Assembly (NCBI GenBank): GCA_028712795.1
Contig: JAQTPT010000011.1
Span: forward strand, 17,878 to 81,877
Reading direction: 5' to 3'
Length of the DNA: 64,000 nt
Source of the DNA: Methylococcales bacterium
GTDB lineage: Bacteria > Pseudomonadota > Gammaproteobacteria > Methylococcales > Methylomonadaceae
Positions 16,886-25,759 of the stretch are shown here, piece after piece. Numbering within the stretch: position 1 is the first letter of the stretch; every line of letters starts with the position of its first letter. A program made the translations under genes and the position numbers. The notes beneath the pieces are model-generated. The model was not told the origin of the DNA. It was given only the letters and a program-made list of their open reading frames with translations, and did no database searches.

Positions 16886-18730
16886 TTAATTATTGTAATG
16901 GACAGAAACAAAAAAGTTTCTGCCCGCCATGTTGTAAGTATCAACTGTTTGATAGTTTTTATCCAGCAAGTTATTTAGCTTGGCGCTCAGCATCCAGTTT
17001 TTGTTTAAATGGTAAGCTGACCGTAAATCAACCGTGACAAAACCAGCGACCATGATGGTATTTTGCGTATTATCAAAACGGTCGCCTTGCGCCAAAACAT
17101 AAGTACCTACATCAAAAGAACCGAATGTTTTGGATAAATCGAATGACAGCATTTTCTGCGCTCGACGAGGCAACCTGCCATGGGTCTCCACATTTTCGGG
17201 ATCCAACAGATTCATGGTCAATTTGCCATTCCAACCCAGCCACTGCGTGCCGATTTCAGTTTCAATGCCTTGAATTTGCGCTTTGCCAATATTTTCCGCG
17301 CTAAAATTAAATGTTACCGGATCCATTGTCGGCGTGATCAAATTATCGATATTGGTTTGGTAGGCGCGGATTTCCCATTGCCCCCAGCCATGATTACCAA
17401 TAACCCCGGTTTCATACGACGTGGATTCTTCAGGCTTCAGGTTAGGGTTGCCGTAGTTAGGGAAATAAAGGTCATTTAACGATGGCGCTTTAAACGCATT
17501 GCCAAAGTTTGCCAGCAAACTGATGCCGTAATTCCAATTATATCGCCAGCCAACATTGCCTGTCACATAATTGCCGACTGCCTGATTATTGTCATAACGC
17601 ACCGAGGCATTAACAAAATGGTCATCCCATATCTGGCTATTTAGCTCAGTAAACACGCCCACATCATAGCGGGAGTTTTTATTGAATATTTCCGAGCTGT
17701 TCACTTCATCCAGACGATAATCCGAGCCCAAAATCAGTTGATGCTCGTCGGATAATTTAATTTGATTCAGCCAAGTAGCATTCCAGCGAGTGCTGTTAAA
17801 TTTGCTGGAGAAAGCGCCATCCGGAGCAAACTGATCTTGATCATCTTGGCTTTCTCCGAAACGCAGAGTCGACCGCCAATTTTCCATCAGATTCATACTG
17901 GCTGTCGCGCCAACGACTTGCTCTATAAAGTTGGTTTTATCTTGAAAATTTCCGTCATAATTAGTCGTCCCTTGCGTCCTCATGAAAAAGGCTTCCACCT
18001 CCCCATTATTCAGAAAGTGGCGTCCTACTCTGGCATTGACTGCCGCGTTATTGTAACCATCGTTGTCCGGCTGATCTAAGCCATAAGGCCCCGGGATTGG
18101 TTGCCGGGCATTAAATCCATGAGAGCCAAAGCCTGAAGAACCTAACGTGTACCAGTTGTTTTTCCACTTGCCGCTAACTGTGCCAGCAGCTTTATAAGTG
18201 CTATAAGTGCCACCCCCTGAATCTACGGTTATAGCCGGCTTTTCAGTTGCCGCGCCTTTACGGGTAAAAATCTGGATAACGCCACCCATCGCTTCCGAAC
18301 CGTATAAGCTGGATTGAGGGCCTTTAATAATTTCCACACGCTCTACCGAATCCATGGGGATGAACTCGAATGGCGTAGTACCCAAGGTAGCAGAACCCAC
18401 CTTAATGCCGTCAATCAGCACCAGTACTTGATCGGAATTGGTTCCGCGCATGAATACGCTGGTGGTTTTACCGTAGCCGCCTTGTTGAGTCACGTCGATT
18501 CCACTCGTGCCTTTTAACAGATCAGGCAACGTTTGAACCTGCAAACGTTCAATATCCTTGCGGGTATAGACGGTGGTGGCAGTCGCCAGCTGATTTTTGG
18601 CAACTTCCGTCCGTGTCGCCGTAACGACCATATTGGGTAGTTCTTGCGAATTGCCGGTGGGATTTTCCTGCGCTTGTGACTGGGTACTGATACCCGCAAG
18701 CATTAATGAACCAAGTATAATTTTTTGCAT
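16886..18730 (-). CDS. btuB: TonB-dependent vitamin B12 receptor BtuB
   Basis: Outer-membrane receptor for cobalamin, 614 residues from the chosen start. A signal peptide (MQKIILGSLMLAGISTQSQA) is followed by the TonB box region NMVVTATR. The plug domain contains LPDLLKGTSGIDVTQQGGYG and VFMRGTNSDQVLVLIDG, and a 22-strand barrel follows. The start at 18730 was chosen because GAGGG lies just upstream and because it gives a proper signal peptide; an in-frame ATG 72 bases earlier does not. A cobalamin riboswitch precedes the gene, which confirms the ligand class. Confidence 0.93.
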   Translation of the reverse strand: MQKIILGSLMLAGISTQSQAQENPTGNSQELPNMVVTATRTEVAKNQLATATTVYTRKDIERLQVQTLPDLLKGTSGIDVTQQGGYGKTTSVFMRGTNSDQVLVLIDGIKVGSATLGTTPFEFIPMDSVERVEIIKGPQSSLYGSEAMGGVIQIFTRKGAATEKPAITVDSGGGTYSTYKAAGTVSGKWKNNWYTLGSSGFGSHGFNARQPIPGPYGLDQPDNDGYNNAAVNARVGRHFLNNGEVEAFFMRTQGTTNYDGNFQDKTNFIEQVVGATASMNLMENWRSTLRFGESQDDQDQFAPDGAFSSKFNSTRWNATWLNQIKLSDEHQLILGSDYRLDEVNSSEIFNKNSRYDVGVFTELNSQIWDDHFVNASVRYDNNQAVGNYVTGNVGWRYNWNYGISLLANFGNAFKAPSLNDLYFPNYGNPNLKPEESTSYETGVIGNHGWGQWEIRAYQTNIDNLITPTMDPVTFNFSAENIGKAQIQGIETEIGTQWLGWNGKLTMNLLDPENVETHGRLPRRAQKMLSFDLSKTFGSFDVGTYVLAQGDRFDNTQNTIMVAGFVTVDLRSAYHLNKNWMLSAKLNNLLDKNYQTVDTYNMAGRNFFVSVHYNN

Positions 18731-18770
18731 TGTTACCCTCTGCGCCGCCCGCGCATGGTGATTGAGTAGT

Positions 18771-18841
18771 AACAACGGAGGACAAAAGCAGATGAAAAAC
18801 ACGAAGGCGCGTAATCACACGCAAAACAGCCCTCCGCTGTT
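18771..18841 (-). promoter_or_regulatory. Possible riboswitch expression platform hairpin
   Basis: AACAACGGAGG (18771-18781) and CCTCCGCTGTT (18831-18841) can pair over 11 positions with one mismatch. The structure lies between the cobalamin aptamer and the btuB start. It may switch with the aptamer and influence termination or access to the ribosome site. The mechanism is inferred. Confidence 0.4.
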
Positions 18842-18854
18842 GCGAATTATACTT

Positions 18855-19056
18855 TTAGGCCGGTCTCCGGGCTTATAAGTGGCGTTAACCTGGATCATCA
18901 CCTTCCCATGCTGACTAGCACAGTGGCGTACTGATGATCTTTAACTTAAATACCGTTGCGGGGGCAGCGCCGGATTTGGTATCAACATGAACCTAACCGG
19001 CTTCCCGTTTAACCATTAGATTTGACTATCTTCTGGAACCTGAAAGCAGGGTGCAA
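18855..19056 (-). promoter_or_regulatory. Cobalamin riboswitch
   Basis: On the minus strand the leader of btuB contains the B12 box AAGCCCGGAGACCGGCC (canonical AAG-x-CAGGAGACCTGCC) at 18858-18874. Upstream of it are the conserved GCTGCCCCCGCAACGGTA core segment and the GCCACTGTGCTAGTCAGCAT region with GGGAAGG. The order and spacing match the cobalamin aptamer. Binding of adenosylcobalamin would be expected to reduce btuB and btuM expression. Confidence 0.93.
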
Positions 19057-19420
19057 TTATAGGGGGTTGTCTTTATAAAGCAAGAAGATAATCGAAGATG
19101 CTCGATTATCACATCTTGACTGTGTAAATCTGAATTTGATCTGACAGCTTCTCTAATTAGGTCTCAACGAAATCTTACATTGACTGTTTCTGTTCGACCC
19201 TCAGCGGTCATCGGCTCTCAATAACTTAACGTCCGGTTCTTCTCGGAAAGCGGACCATCGATTTTAGCGAACCAACTGGCACTAACCGCCAAAAAAAGCA
19301 ATTTAAATTAGACCCCAAAAGTAAAGATATAGTCTTTATTCATGCGGTTTAGAAATATAACAAACTCCAGATTTAACCGATTACTGTTTAACAGCAGACT
19401 TGTGCAACTCCAGCCGGTTT
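19057..19420. other. Intergenic stretch with a perfect hairpin
   Basis: No gene is recognised between the riboswitch and the LysR gene. A perfect 9-bp stem, GATAATCGA / TCGATTATC with a 6-base loop, lies at 19087-19110, close to where btuB transcription should begin. The rest shows no clear structure. Confidence 0.5.
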
Positions 19421-20293
19421 TCATGCCCTGCTCAAATTGGCAATCAATGCCTGTAATACCGGCTTTTCTGATGTCTGATGCGTATAAATCGCATAAATCT
19501 GACGGTTGATTTCAGGATCAACAAGATAGCGATAACTGATGTCGGTTGCATCCAGGGTTAGGGTGTATTCCGGTATTAATGCCACACCGATACCCGCCTG
19601 CACCATACGCAAAATCCATTCTTCGCTGTTACTGCGGTAAGCCGCATAAAGAGTGATCTCCTGGTTTTGACAAATACACTTCAAGTCTTCTCTTAACTCG
19701 CAATTAAGCCTGTCCAAATAGGGCACTGACTGGATGTCTTTCAGGCCGACTTTTTGCAATTCATTAAAACGATGCGTCGCGCTGAAAGCGACCACATAGC
19801 GTTCGTCGTAGAGCACTGTTGATTGATACGGTGATGCCAGCAGCTTTGCCGGCGCACTGATGACAAGATCCAGTAATTCTGAGTCCAGTTGCTTTAATAA
19901 CGATGCTTCATTATCGACGATTAATTCCAGTTCGATATTAGGAAAATCTTGCTGATACCCTGCCAGACAAGGGCTTAGCCGTTGCGCCCCTATGGTCGTC
20001 ATCAAGCCGATGCGCAAGGGAATGGTGTTCAAGCGGGAAAAGCGAATCGCCTCTGCTTTGGTGGCCAAAAGGTCTTTATAAATTTTCCTGAGATTCGTTT
20101 CAACCATGCGGCCTAACGGTGTTAACTGACAACCGGAGTGGGCTCGCGTAAACAAGGCTCCCCCCATTTCATCCTCCAGTTTTTTTATCGCCTGCGTTAA
20201 AGACGGTTGCGAGACATAAGTCAGTTGCGCCGCGTGGGTAATGCTGCCCTGATCGCAGACGGCCAAAAAATAGCGGATTTGCTGCATTTCCAT
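19421..20293 (-). CDS. LysR family transcriptional regulator
   Basis: A 290-residue regulator. The N-terminal winged helix-turn-helix (MQQIRYFLAVCDQGSITHAA ... PSLTQAIKKLEDEMG) is typical of the CynR/CysB branch. The C-terminal effector-binding domain follows from about residue 90. It is divergent from the EthD-like gene, with a 118-base intergenic region. By the usual logic of LysR proteins it probably controls the 20.4-22.9 kb cluster and itself. The inducer is unknown. Confidence 0.92.
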   Translation of the reverse strand: MEMQQIRYFLAVCDQGSITHAAQLTYVSQPSLTQAIKKLEDEMGGALFTRAHSGCQLTPLGRMVETNLRKIYKDLLATKAEAIRFSRLNTIPLRIGLMTTIGAQRLSPCLAGYQQDFPNIELELIVDNEASLLKQLDSELLDLVISAPAKLLASPYQSTVLYDERYVVAFSATHRFNELQKVGLKDIQSVPYLDRLNCELREDLKCICQNQEITLYAAYRSNSEEWILRMVQAGIGVALIPEYTLTLDATDISYRYLVDPEINRQIYAIYTHQTSEKPVLQALIANLSRA

Positions 20294-20411
20294 GAGAGCT
20301 GCCCTGAAAGGTATAGATAAAACCTATTGTTCCATAGAAACTCAGTATTATCCAAATGCTTATCTTTCCCTATAAGATTGCCACTCATTCCAAATAACGC
20401 AAGAGAAAACC

Positions 20412-20738
20412 ATGAAAACAGCCAAATTGATTGTGATGTACCCGACACCAACTCATCTCGACATCTTTGAACAACGCTATGCAGAGGAGCATGTCCCGAT
20501 GGCAGTAGAAAAACTGGCCGGAAAAACCCGCTTTGTCGCATCGCTGATCAAGTCCAGTGTCGGCCAGGAACAACCACCTTTCCATCGCATTGCCGAAGTT
20601 TATTTTCCGTCGATGCAGGACCTGGAGGCTTGTTTAAATTCGCCGGGCGGACAGGAAACCGCACAACATGCCGTGGACATTTCAACCGGCGGCGCGCCAG
20701 TGTTTTTAATCGCGGAAGTTGAAAGTTTCGATTTTTAA
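20412..20738 (+). CDS. EthD-like ferredoxin-fold protein
   Basis: A 108-residue protein of the EthD / dimeric alpha-beta barrel family. It begins KLIVMYPTPTHLDIFEQRY and has the central HVPMAVEKLAG segment, with the histidine that recurs in this family (F-x-x-x-Y-x-x-x-H-x-P). Such proteins accompany oxygenases or degradation pathways, but few have a known activity. It is the first gene of a cluster divergent from the LysR regulator, so it is a likely target. A short gap leads to the AhpD-like gene. Confidence 0.82.
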   Translation: MKTAKLIVMYPTPTHLDIFEQRYAEEHVPMAVEKLAGKTRFVASLIKSSVGQEQPPFHRIAEVYFPSMQDLEACLNSPGGQETAQHAVDISTGGAPVFLIAEVESFDF

Positions 20739-20806
20739 TACCCTGGCAGTTTGGCTAGGTATAGCAGCCGATTGCCCTTTTTATACCATTATCATCAGGA
20801 GCTACG

Positions 20807-21331
20807 ATGTTATACCAGCCACCAATCCCAGACCTTAATTCCTTATCCAGCATGCTGGAAAAATATCCGCGCCGCCGAGTTTTACTGTTTAAGATTATGG
20901 AAGAAATTATGAGAAATCTTTCGCCTTTTAACAAGCAAACGCGTGAATTACTGTTCGCTTATACGTCAGATTTGAACCAATGCAGCCTGAGTTATGACTA
21001 CCATAAAGCCGCTTCGGTGGCTTCAGGTCTTGATGAATCGGTATTTGCAGATTTGAAAACGGATATTAACAGCGCAAAAATCGATGACAAGCTGAAACCG
21101 ATATTTCGCTTTATAAAAAAACTAACCCTGACGCCTGACAAAATTACCCTGGCTGATGCTCAACAAATCTTCGATGCCGGTTGGGATGAACATGCGTATT
21201 TTGATTCCGTCTGTATCTGCGCCATTATGAATTGCATGAACCGTTTTGTTAACGCGTTAAGCATTGACGCCGATTTATCCGGCATCAATCATTCTGATAA
21301 GATGCTGTTTACTTTAGGTTATGCCAGTTGA
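20807..21331 (+). CDS. AhpD-like / carboxymuconolactone decarboxylase fold protein
   Basis: A 174-residue, all-helical protein of the peroxidase-related AhpD-like group. The region FNKQTRELLFAYTSDLNQCS aligns with the active-site helix of AhpD, which normally reads CxxCxxxH. Here it is C59-S-L-S62-Y-D-Y-H66, so the first cysteine and the histidine are kept and the second cysteine is serine. Disulfide chemistry of the usual kind is therefore unlikely, while a one-cysteine or non-redox role is possible. It sits in the cluster controlled by the LysR gene. The next gene's chosen start lies about 130 bases downstream. Confidence 0.75.
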   Translation: MLYQPPIPDLNSLSSMLEKYPRRRVLLFKIMEEIMRNLSPFNKQTRELLFAYTSDLNQCSLSYDYHKAASVASGLDESVFADLKTDINSAKIDDKLKPIFRFIKKLTLTPDKITLADAQQIFDAGWDEHAYFDSVCICAIMNCMNRFVNALSIDADLSGINHSDKMLFTLGYAS

Positions 21332-21458
21332 GTCATTCATGGTTCGACTGTTCGAAAAGCTTACAGCTCACCACGAACGGCTTAATCTAAAACTATCACA
21401 TGTTAAGTCGAAAGCCAATAATTCTGCCTTAAACAAAATACAAAAGGGGGTTTTGAAC

Positions 21459-22061
21459 ATGAAAAAGAACTTTCCGTTACCCACATTAATCCAAACGATG
21501 GCCTGTGTTTGCCGTACTTTAGGCTTATTTGGATTATTGACCCTCGCTTTGCCGTCAGCCGTTTATGCACACCGCGGAGCAAGTAATGAAGTGGATGCCT
21601 GCAATATTCTGGTGGGTCATGAGCGGGTACACTTTACTGCTTATACACCGAAATTTTCAAACAAGGAGTATTGCCAGTCGATTCCTCATCTGGGTGCGAC
21701 TAATCTGGTGTTCGATTATGACGGCAAAGGGCTGCGCAATTTAACCGTCGAGTTTGAAGTCACTAAAGAACCGGAAGGAACCCGGATTTTCTATCAGGAA
21801 CCGACGAAAATAAAATCCGGTACGGTCAATGGCGTGGTTGATTTCAGCAAATTCGGTGCCGGTAATTATCTGGCCCATGTCGCGATTGTGCATAAAGACA
21901 AGAGCATTGATAGCCATATACCGTTCTCGGTAGGTCTTGAAGAAGAACCCTCGGATAATTTGCCGATGAAAGCGTTATTCATCGTGGTGCTCATTGCAGC
22001 AGTATTTTATTTAATGAAACGCGCCGCCAACAAACCTGTAGCGAGGCCATCCGATGTTTAA
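21459..22061 (+). CDS. Exported membrane-anchored protein with probable N-terminal histidine
   Basis: A 200-residue protein that I do not assign to a named family. A signal peptide of about 40 residues ends ALPSAVYA, and cleavage there would leave the mature N-terminus His-Arg-Gly. The mature domain is beta-rich, with two cysteines (DACNIL and KEYCQS) that may form a disulfide, and a GHERVHF segment. A C-terminal helix (ALFIVVLIAAVFYLM) anchors it in the inner membrane. A new N-terminal histidine after an A-x-A site is the hallmark of histidine-brace copper proteins such as CopC and PmoB, so copper binding is a hypothesis. The start was chosen for its GGGGG ribosome site and signal peptide. 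It overlaps the next gene by eight bases. Confidence 0.75.
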   Translation: MKKNFPLPTLIQTMACVCRTLGLFGLLTLALPSAVYAHRGASNEVDACNILVGHERVHFTAYTPKFSNKEYCQSIPHLGATNLVFDYDGKGLRNLTVEFEVTKEPEGTRIFYQEPTKIKSGTVNGVVDFSKFGAGNYLAHVAIVHKDKSIDSHIPFSVGLEEEPSDNLPMKALFIVVLIAAVFYLMKRAANKPVARPSDV

Positions 22062-22938
22062 AATCTATTTCGATAAATTTCAAACCGCTTCGACTTTCCG
22101 CAACAGCGTGTTTATCGTGTTGTTTTTTCTGCCGATATTGATAACCCTGTTGATCTTTTTTAGCGAAGATAATGATGAGTTTTCGCAGATGGGCAACGCA
22201 TCTTATAGTGGCGATAAAGTACAGGCGCGCTGCGAAGACGGTACACGCAGGGGTGGGCCTGGTGCGGACAATGGCGAATCAACCGGTGAAGGCATTAAAT
22301 ACAATGTCCGCACGCCGTTGAATTATGATTCTACAATCGCTCATCCCCTACTGATGGTGTATTCACCGGCAAAATCAAACCGGGCAAAAACCGAGAAATT
22401 GACCGGTCTCACGCTTAAAGCGACGACCGCCGGATTTATCGTCGCCTATGCAGATCATCCCGAGCTATCGCCTTCTACAACCATAGAGCTCGGAACAATT
22501 CCAGGCTTGATTGCTAAAAAATGGTGTGTTGATGAACAGCGTATTTTTCTTACCGGTCATTCAGACGGCGGCACTGCCGCAATGGCATTGGCTTTTATGG
22601 CCGGTACCAGAGATATTCCTGATGCCATTGCACCTAGCGCCGCCGGTATTGATTATCAGGATTTGCGTGATCGTAAGTGCCCCAAGCCTATTCCGGTCAT
22701 GATCATGCACAGCGCGAATGACCACTTGTTCCCGAAATATGGTGTGCAGTCTTCAGGTTGGTGGGCGGCGTGTAATAAATGCGAGCCGATACCTGAAAAA
22801 ATTAAAAATGGCTGCATGGCTTATTCAGGCTGCGCTAATGGCGTAAAGACATGGTATTGCGAAGGCGATAAACTCCATGCGCAGTGGCCGGGTATTAATG
22901 ATACGTTGATAGATTTCTTTGTTTCGGTAGGTGATTAA
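22054..22938 (+). CDS. CE1-type esterase / polyhydroxybutyrate depolymerase-like hydrolase
   Basis: A 294-residue alpha/beta hydrolase with an N-terminal membrane helix (NSVFIVLFFLPILITLLIFF), so it is anchored or exported. The nucleophile elbow is GHSDGG with Ser170. The likely acid is Asp223 (HSANDHLFP) and the histidine is His275 (GDKLHAQWPG). The fold is that of the LpqC/PHB depolymerase/feruloyl esterase group. Several cysteines in the C-terminal third (WWAACNKCEP, GCMAYSGC) suggest disulfides, in line with an extracytoplasmic location. Its start lies eight bases inside the preceding gene, so the two are co-translated. The natural ester substrate is unknown. Confidence 0.85.
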   Translation: MFKIYFDKFQTASTFRNSVFIVLFFLPILITLLIFFSEDNDEFSQMGNASYSGDKVQARCEDGTRRGGPGADNGESTGEGIKYNVRTPLNYDSTIAHPLLMVYSPAKSNRAKTEKLTGLTLKATTAGFIVAYADHPELSPSTTIELGTIPGLIAKKWCVDEQRIFLTGHSDGGTAAMALAFMAGTRDIPDAIAPSAAGIDYQDLRDRKCPKPIPVMIMHSANDHLFPKYGVQSSGWWAACNKCEPIPEKIKNGCMAYSGCANGVKTWYCEGDKLHAQWPGINDTLIDFFVSVGD

Positions 22939-23239
22939 GCGATACTGTCTACCGTTGAGAATTACAGGCTTGTTGGGTGTACTTTTTATACCCGACATCC
23001 CCATGCTTAAATATGGCAATATCCTACGAAATGTTAAGGTGAATGACCGCTTACGAGGCATGGATGTCGAACACTCGCAGCTTTTGAATGACAGCTTTTC
23101 AAGTTTGACCAGCCGTTCACTGGAAACCTGTGCCTGTCTCTTCCTGGCCGAACTGCGACCGTCAGCGTCAGGTTCAATCCAAACGGATGTTGAAATCTGT
23201 CGGATCGAGTCTGAGATAATACATATTAACGTTCGTTGA
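22939..23239. other. Convergent intergenic region
   Basis: The esterase and mutM converge on this 301-base stretch. Open frames exist on both strands but none has a ribosome site or a recognisable product. A weak stem (GTTGGGT / ACCCGAC) near 22972-22998 may help to end the esterase transcript. Confidence 0.4.
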
Positions 23240-24055
23240 TCAGCGCTGACAATCACTGCAAAAAACCGTTGAGCGATTAGCCAGCCTGATTTCTTTTAAA
23301 GGCTGTTGACAGTAAACACAAGGCAAACCTTTGCGACCGTAAACCCTGAGTTGCTGCTTGAAATAACCGGGGTTTCCCGCTTCATTAACAAAATCCCTTA
23401 GCGTTGTGCCGCCTTGCTGAATGGAATTTTGTAAAACTACCTGAATAGTCTCAGCCAGTTTTTGGTAACGCGCTAAAGAAATTTTCCCCGCCTGGCGCGA
23501 AGGCAAAATGCCAGCCATAAATAAGGCTTCATTTGCGTAGATATTGCCAACCCCGACTACAATGTGGCTATCCATGATGAATGACTTTACTCGCACTTTC
23601 CGGTTTCTGGATAGCGAATAAAGCAGCTCGCCATTAAAATCCGCCAATAAGGGCTCAGGGCCTAAATCTTTAAGCAGTTGATGTTCTGCGATGGGCGCTG
23701 ATGTCCATAAAACAGCGCCAAACCGGCGCGGATCATTAAAACGCAGCACTGTGCCATCGTTAAAAATAAAATCAATATGATCGTGTTTACCAGGCCCCTG
23801 CCCTGTCGTCATTATCCTTAAATTGCCCGACATGCCCAAATGCACCAGCATCGTGCCCGCGCTGGTAGTAAATAGCAGATACTTCGCCCTTCGGGAGACA
23901 GACCGAATACTGAGGCCCGTTAAAATCTGGTTGAGTGATTCAGGCACTGGCCAGCGCAATTGAAACTGGCGAATAATAACCTGCTTGATCGTTTGCCCTT
24001 CAATATGCGGCGCAATGCCGCGGCAGGTTGTTTCAACTTCGGGTAATTCAGGCAT
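23240..24055 (-). CDS. mutM: Formamidopyrimidine-DNA glycosylase (Fpg)
   Basis: DNA repair enzyme that removes 8-oxoguanine and formamidopyrimidines and cuts the abasic site. The 271 residues equal the family norm. The mature N-terminus is the catalytic Pro2-Glu3 (MPELPEVETTCRGI). The helix-two-turn-helix segment contains GVGNIYANEALF, and the C-terminal zinc finger has the four cysteines of CVYCQQ ... CSDCQR. The start at 24055 is required because proline must follow the initiator methionine; the reading frame extends upstream but would bury the catalytic proline. Confidence 0.98.
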   Translation of the reverse strand: MPELPEVETTCRGIAPHIEGQTIKQVIIRQFQLRWPVPESLNQILTGLSIRSVSRRAKYLLFTTSAGTMLVHLGMSGNLRIMTTGQGPGKHDHIDFIFNDGTVLRFNDPRRFGAVLWTSAPIAEHQLLKDLGPEPLLADFNGELLYSLSRNRKVRVKSFIMDSHIVVGVGNIYANEALFMAGILPSRQAGKISLARYQKLAETIQVVLQNSIQQGGTTLRDFVNEAGNPGYFKQQLRVYGRKGLPCVYCQQPLKEIRLANRSTVFCSDCQR

Positions 24056-24375
24056 GGTGATTAGGGTCTTGGTTTTGTGTTTATAATGAAGAAGTTTACC
24101 ATGGTTAAGACTGCCAATCAGGGTTAAGTCAGGCCAAGAAAGCCAGCCCAACAAAACAGAGATGAAAGATAATTAGAACTGCATTGCTTATCCCCATGTT
24201 TGGCAGTTTTTGACTTGACGGCGCGGGTTGCTTTTGTAATAGTTATTCCAGGCATTGTGTGTATAGTCGATATGGCATATCTTGACAATAACCATGTTAT
24301 GGGCTTTTTTGGATTTTGAATATAGGCTTGAAAGCATGTTTACCTCCATGTATCATAATAATAAAGGGCCTCATC
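24056..24375. other. Divergent intergenic region
   Basis: This 320-base stretch between mutM and the AI-2E family gene should hold both promoters. No gene, repeat or RNA was recognised. An AAAGGG ribosome site lies eight bases before the downstream start. Confidence 0.4.
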
Positions 24376-25464
24376 ATGAATGATTCCAACCTTTCAGCAA
24401 ATGACCGGGTTTTTCTTCACAGATCTCTTGAGGCGACTATCCGGATAGGTCTGTTACTGATAATTACCGTCTGGTGTTTCAAGATTGTCGAACCTTTCAT
24501 CGCCCCGATAATCTGGGGGGTGATTATTGCCATTGCGGCTCATCCGCTATACAGCCGTCTGCTGAGAGCTCTCGGTGAACGCCACAAGCTTGCTGCTACG
24601 GTGTTTACTTTTGTCTTTCTGGTCATATTGATAGTCCCCACCGTGATGCTTACTGACACGCTGATCGATGGACTAAAAATGCTCGCCGATAAAATAAGAG
24701 ATGGCTCTCTAACAATTCCGCCGCCGCCCGCGAATCTTGGTAACTTGTTGATTATCGGTGAACCGCTAGCGAAATTTTGGCTGCTCGCGTCGGAAAATAT
24801 CCACAGCGCTTTGCAACAGCTAACCCCTGTGCTCAAAGTTATCGGTAGCTGGTTGTTACCAGCTGCCACTGGTGCAGGCATCGCAATTTTGCATTTTGTG
24901 GTTGCCATCATTATTGCCGGCGTATTATTGGCTAATTCCAGCGGAGGAAATCGCACCGCACGCGCCATCGCCCATCGGCTTGCTGATGAAAAAGGCGCTG
25001 ATTTCTCCGACTTGGCAGAAGCAACAATCCGCAGCGTCGCCAATGGTATCTTAGGTGTAGCAGTAATTCAAAGTCTGCTTGCAGGACTCGGTTTTATGGT
25101 TGTTGGTGTGCCGGCCGCTGGTCTTTGGGCGCTGCTTTGTCTGATTTTGTCCGTAGCTCAAATAGGCACAGCCCCGATCCTGATTCCTATAGTAATCTAC
25201 ATGTTTTATACTGCTAACACTTTGACCGCCGTGGCATTTCTGATCTGGTGTATTCCTCTCAGTTTATTAGACAATATCCTTAAACCCATCCTGCTGGGCC
25301 GTGGCCTCAAGACGCCTATGGCGGTTATTTTCATCGGCGCGATTGGCGGACTTCTCAGCTCGGGTGTTATCGGTCTTTTCATTGGCGCTGTGATTCTGGC
25401 ACTGGGCTACGAGCTGTTTTTATTATGGCTCAATACCGATTCATCATCGAATAGCGAGCAATAA
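24376..25464 (+). CDS. AI-2E family transporter
   Basis: A 362-residue inner-membrane protein of the AI-2E (PerM/TqsA/YdiK) family with about eight helices. The N-terminal pair (IGLLLIITVWCFKIVEPFIA and IIWGVIIAIAAHPLY) and the C-terminal LLDNILKPILLGRGLKTPMA motif are diagnostic. Members export autoinducer-2 or act as Na+/H+ antiporters, so the substrate cannot be told. The start at 24376 has an AAAGGG ribosome site. A farther in-frame ATG at 24316 would add 20 residues without one. Confidence 0.9.
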   Translation: MNDSNLSANDRVFLHRSLEATIRIGLLLIITVWCFKIVEPFIAPIIWGVIIAIAAHPLYSRLLRALGERHKLAATVFTFVFLVILIVPTVMLTDTLIDGLKMLADKIRDGSLTIPPPPANLGNLLIIGEPLAKFWLLASENIHSALQQLTPVLKVIGSWLLPAATGAGIAILHFVVAIIIAGVLLANSSGGNRTARAIAHRLADEKGADFSDLAEATIRSVANGILGVAVIQSLLAGLGFMVVGVPAAGLWALLCLILSVAQIGTAPILIPIVIYMFYTANTLTAVAFLIWCIPLSLLDNILKPILLGRGLKTPMAVIFIGAIGGLLSSGVIGLFIGAVILALGYELFLLWLNTDSSSNSEQ

Positions 25465-25759
25465 ATCCATTGCCTGCCAAACTATCGCACTTCAAACTCG
25501 TTACATAACGAGTCCATTCACATAAATGCATTACAAGACCGTTTGATTCCATTTTACTCAAGAATTTCGGCCGCCCCCCTTTATCCGTCGCCAACATTTA
25601 ATATTGGATACAGATTTTACCCCAACAAAACCGTGAAGCGCCAATCTCTTCATCCCGTTATAACCCGCTTGTTTTTTGCTGCCACACAGGTATTTCTAAT
25701 GCTTGTTGCTATATTTCATGCCAAAATATAGCTTATCTTTAGTGTTAATTTGAGAAACT

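Noticed and set aside
22931..23256. Open frames on both strands between the esterase and mutM
   Set aside because: Neither has a ribosome site or a known family, and both overlap the ends of the flanking genes.
25543..25731. 62-codon open frame upstream of rimK
   Set aside because: It has no ribosome site and a low-complexity translation, and it lies in the likely promoter region of rimK.
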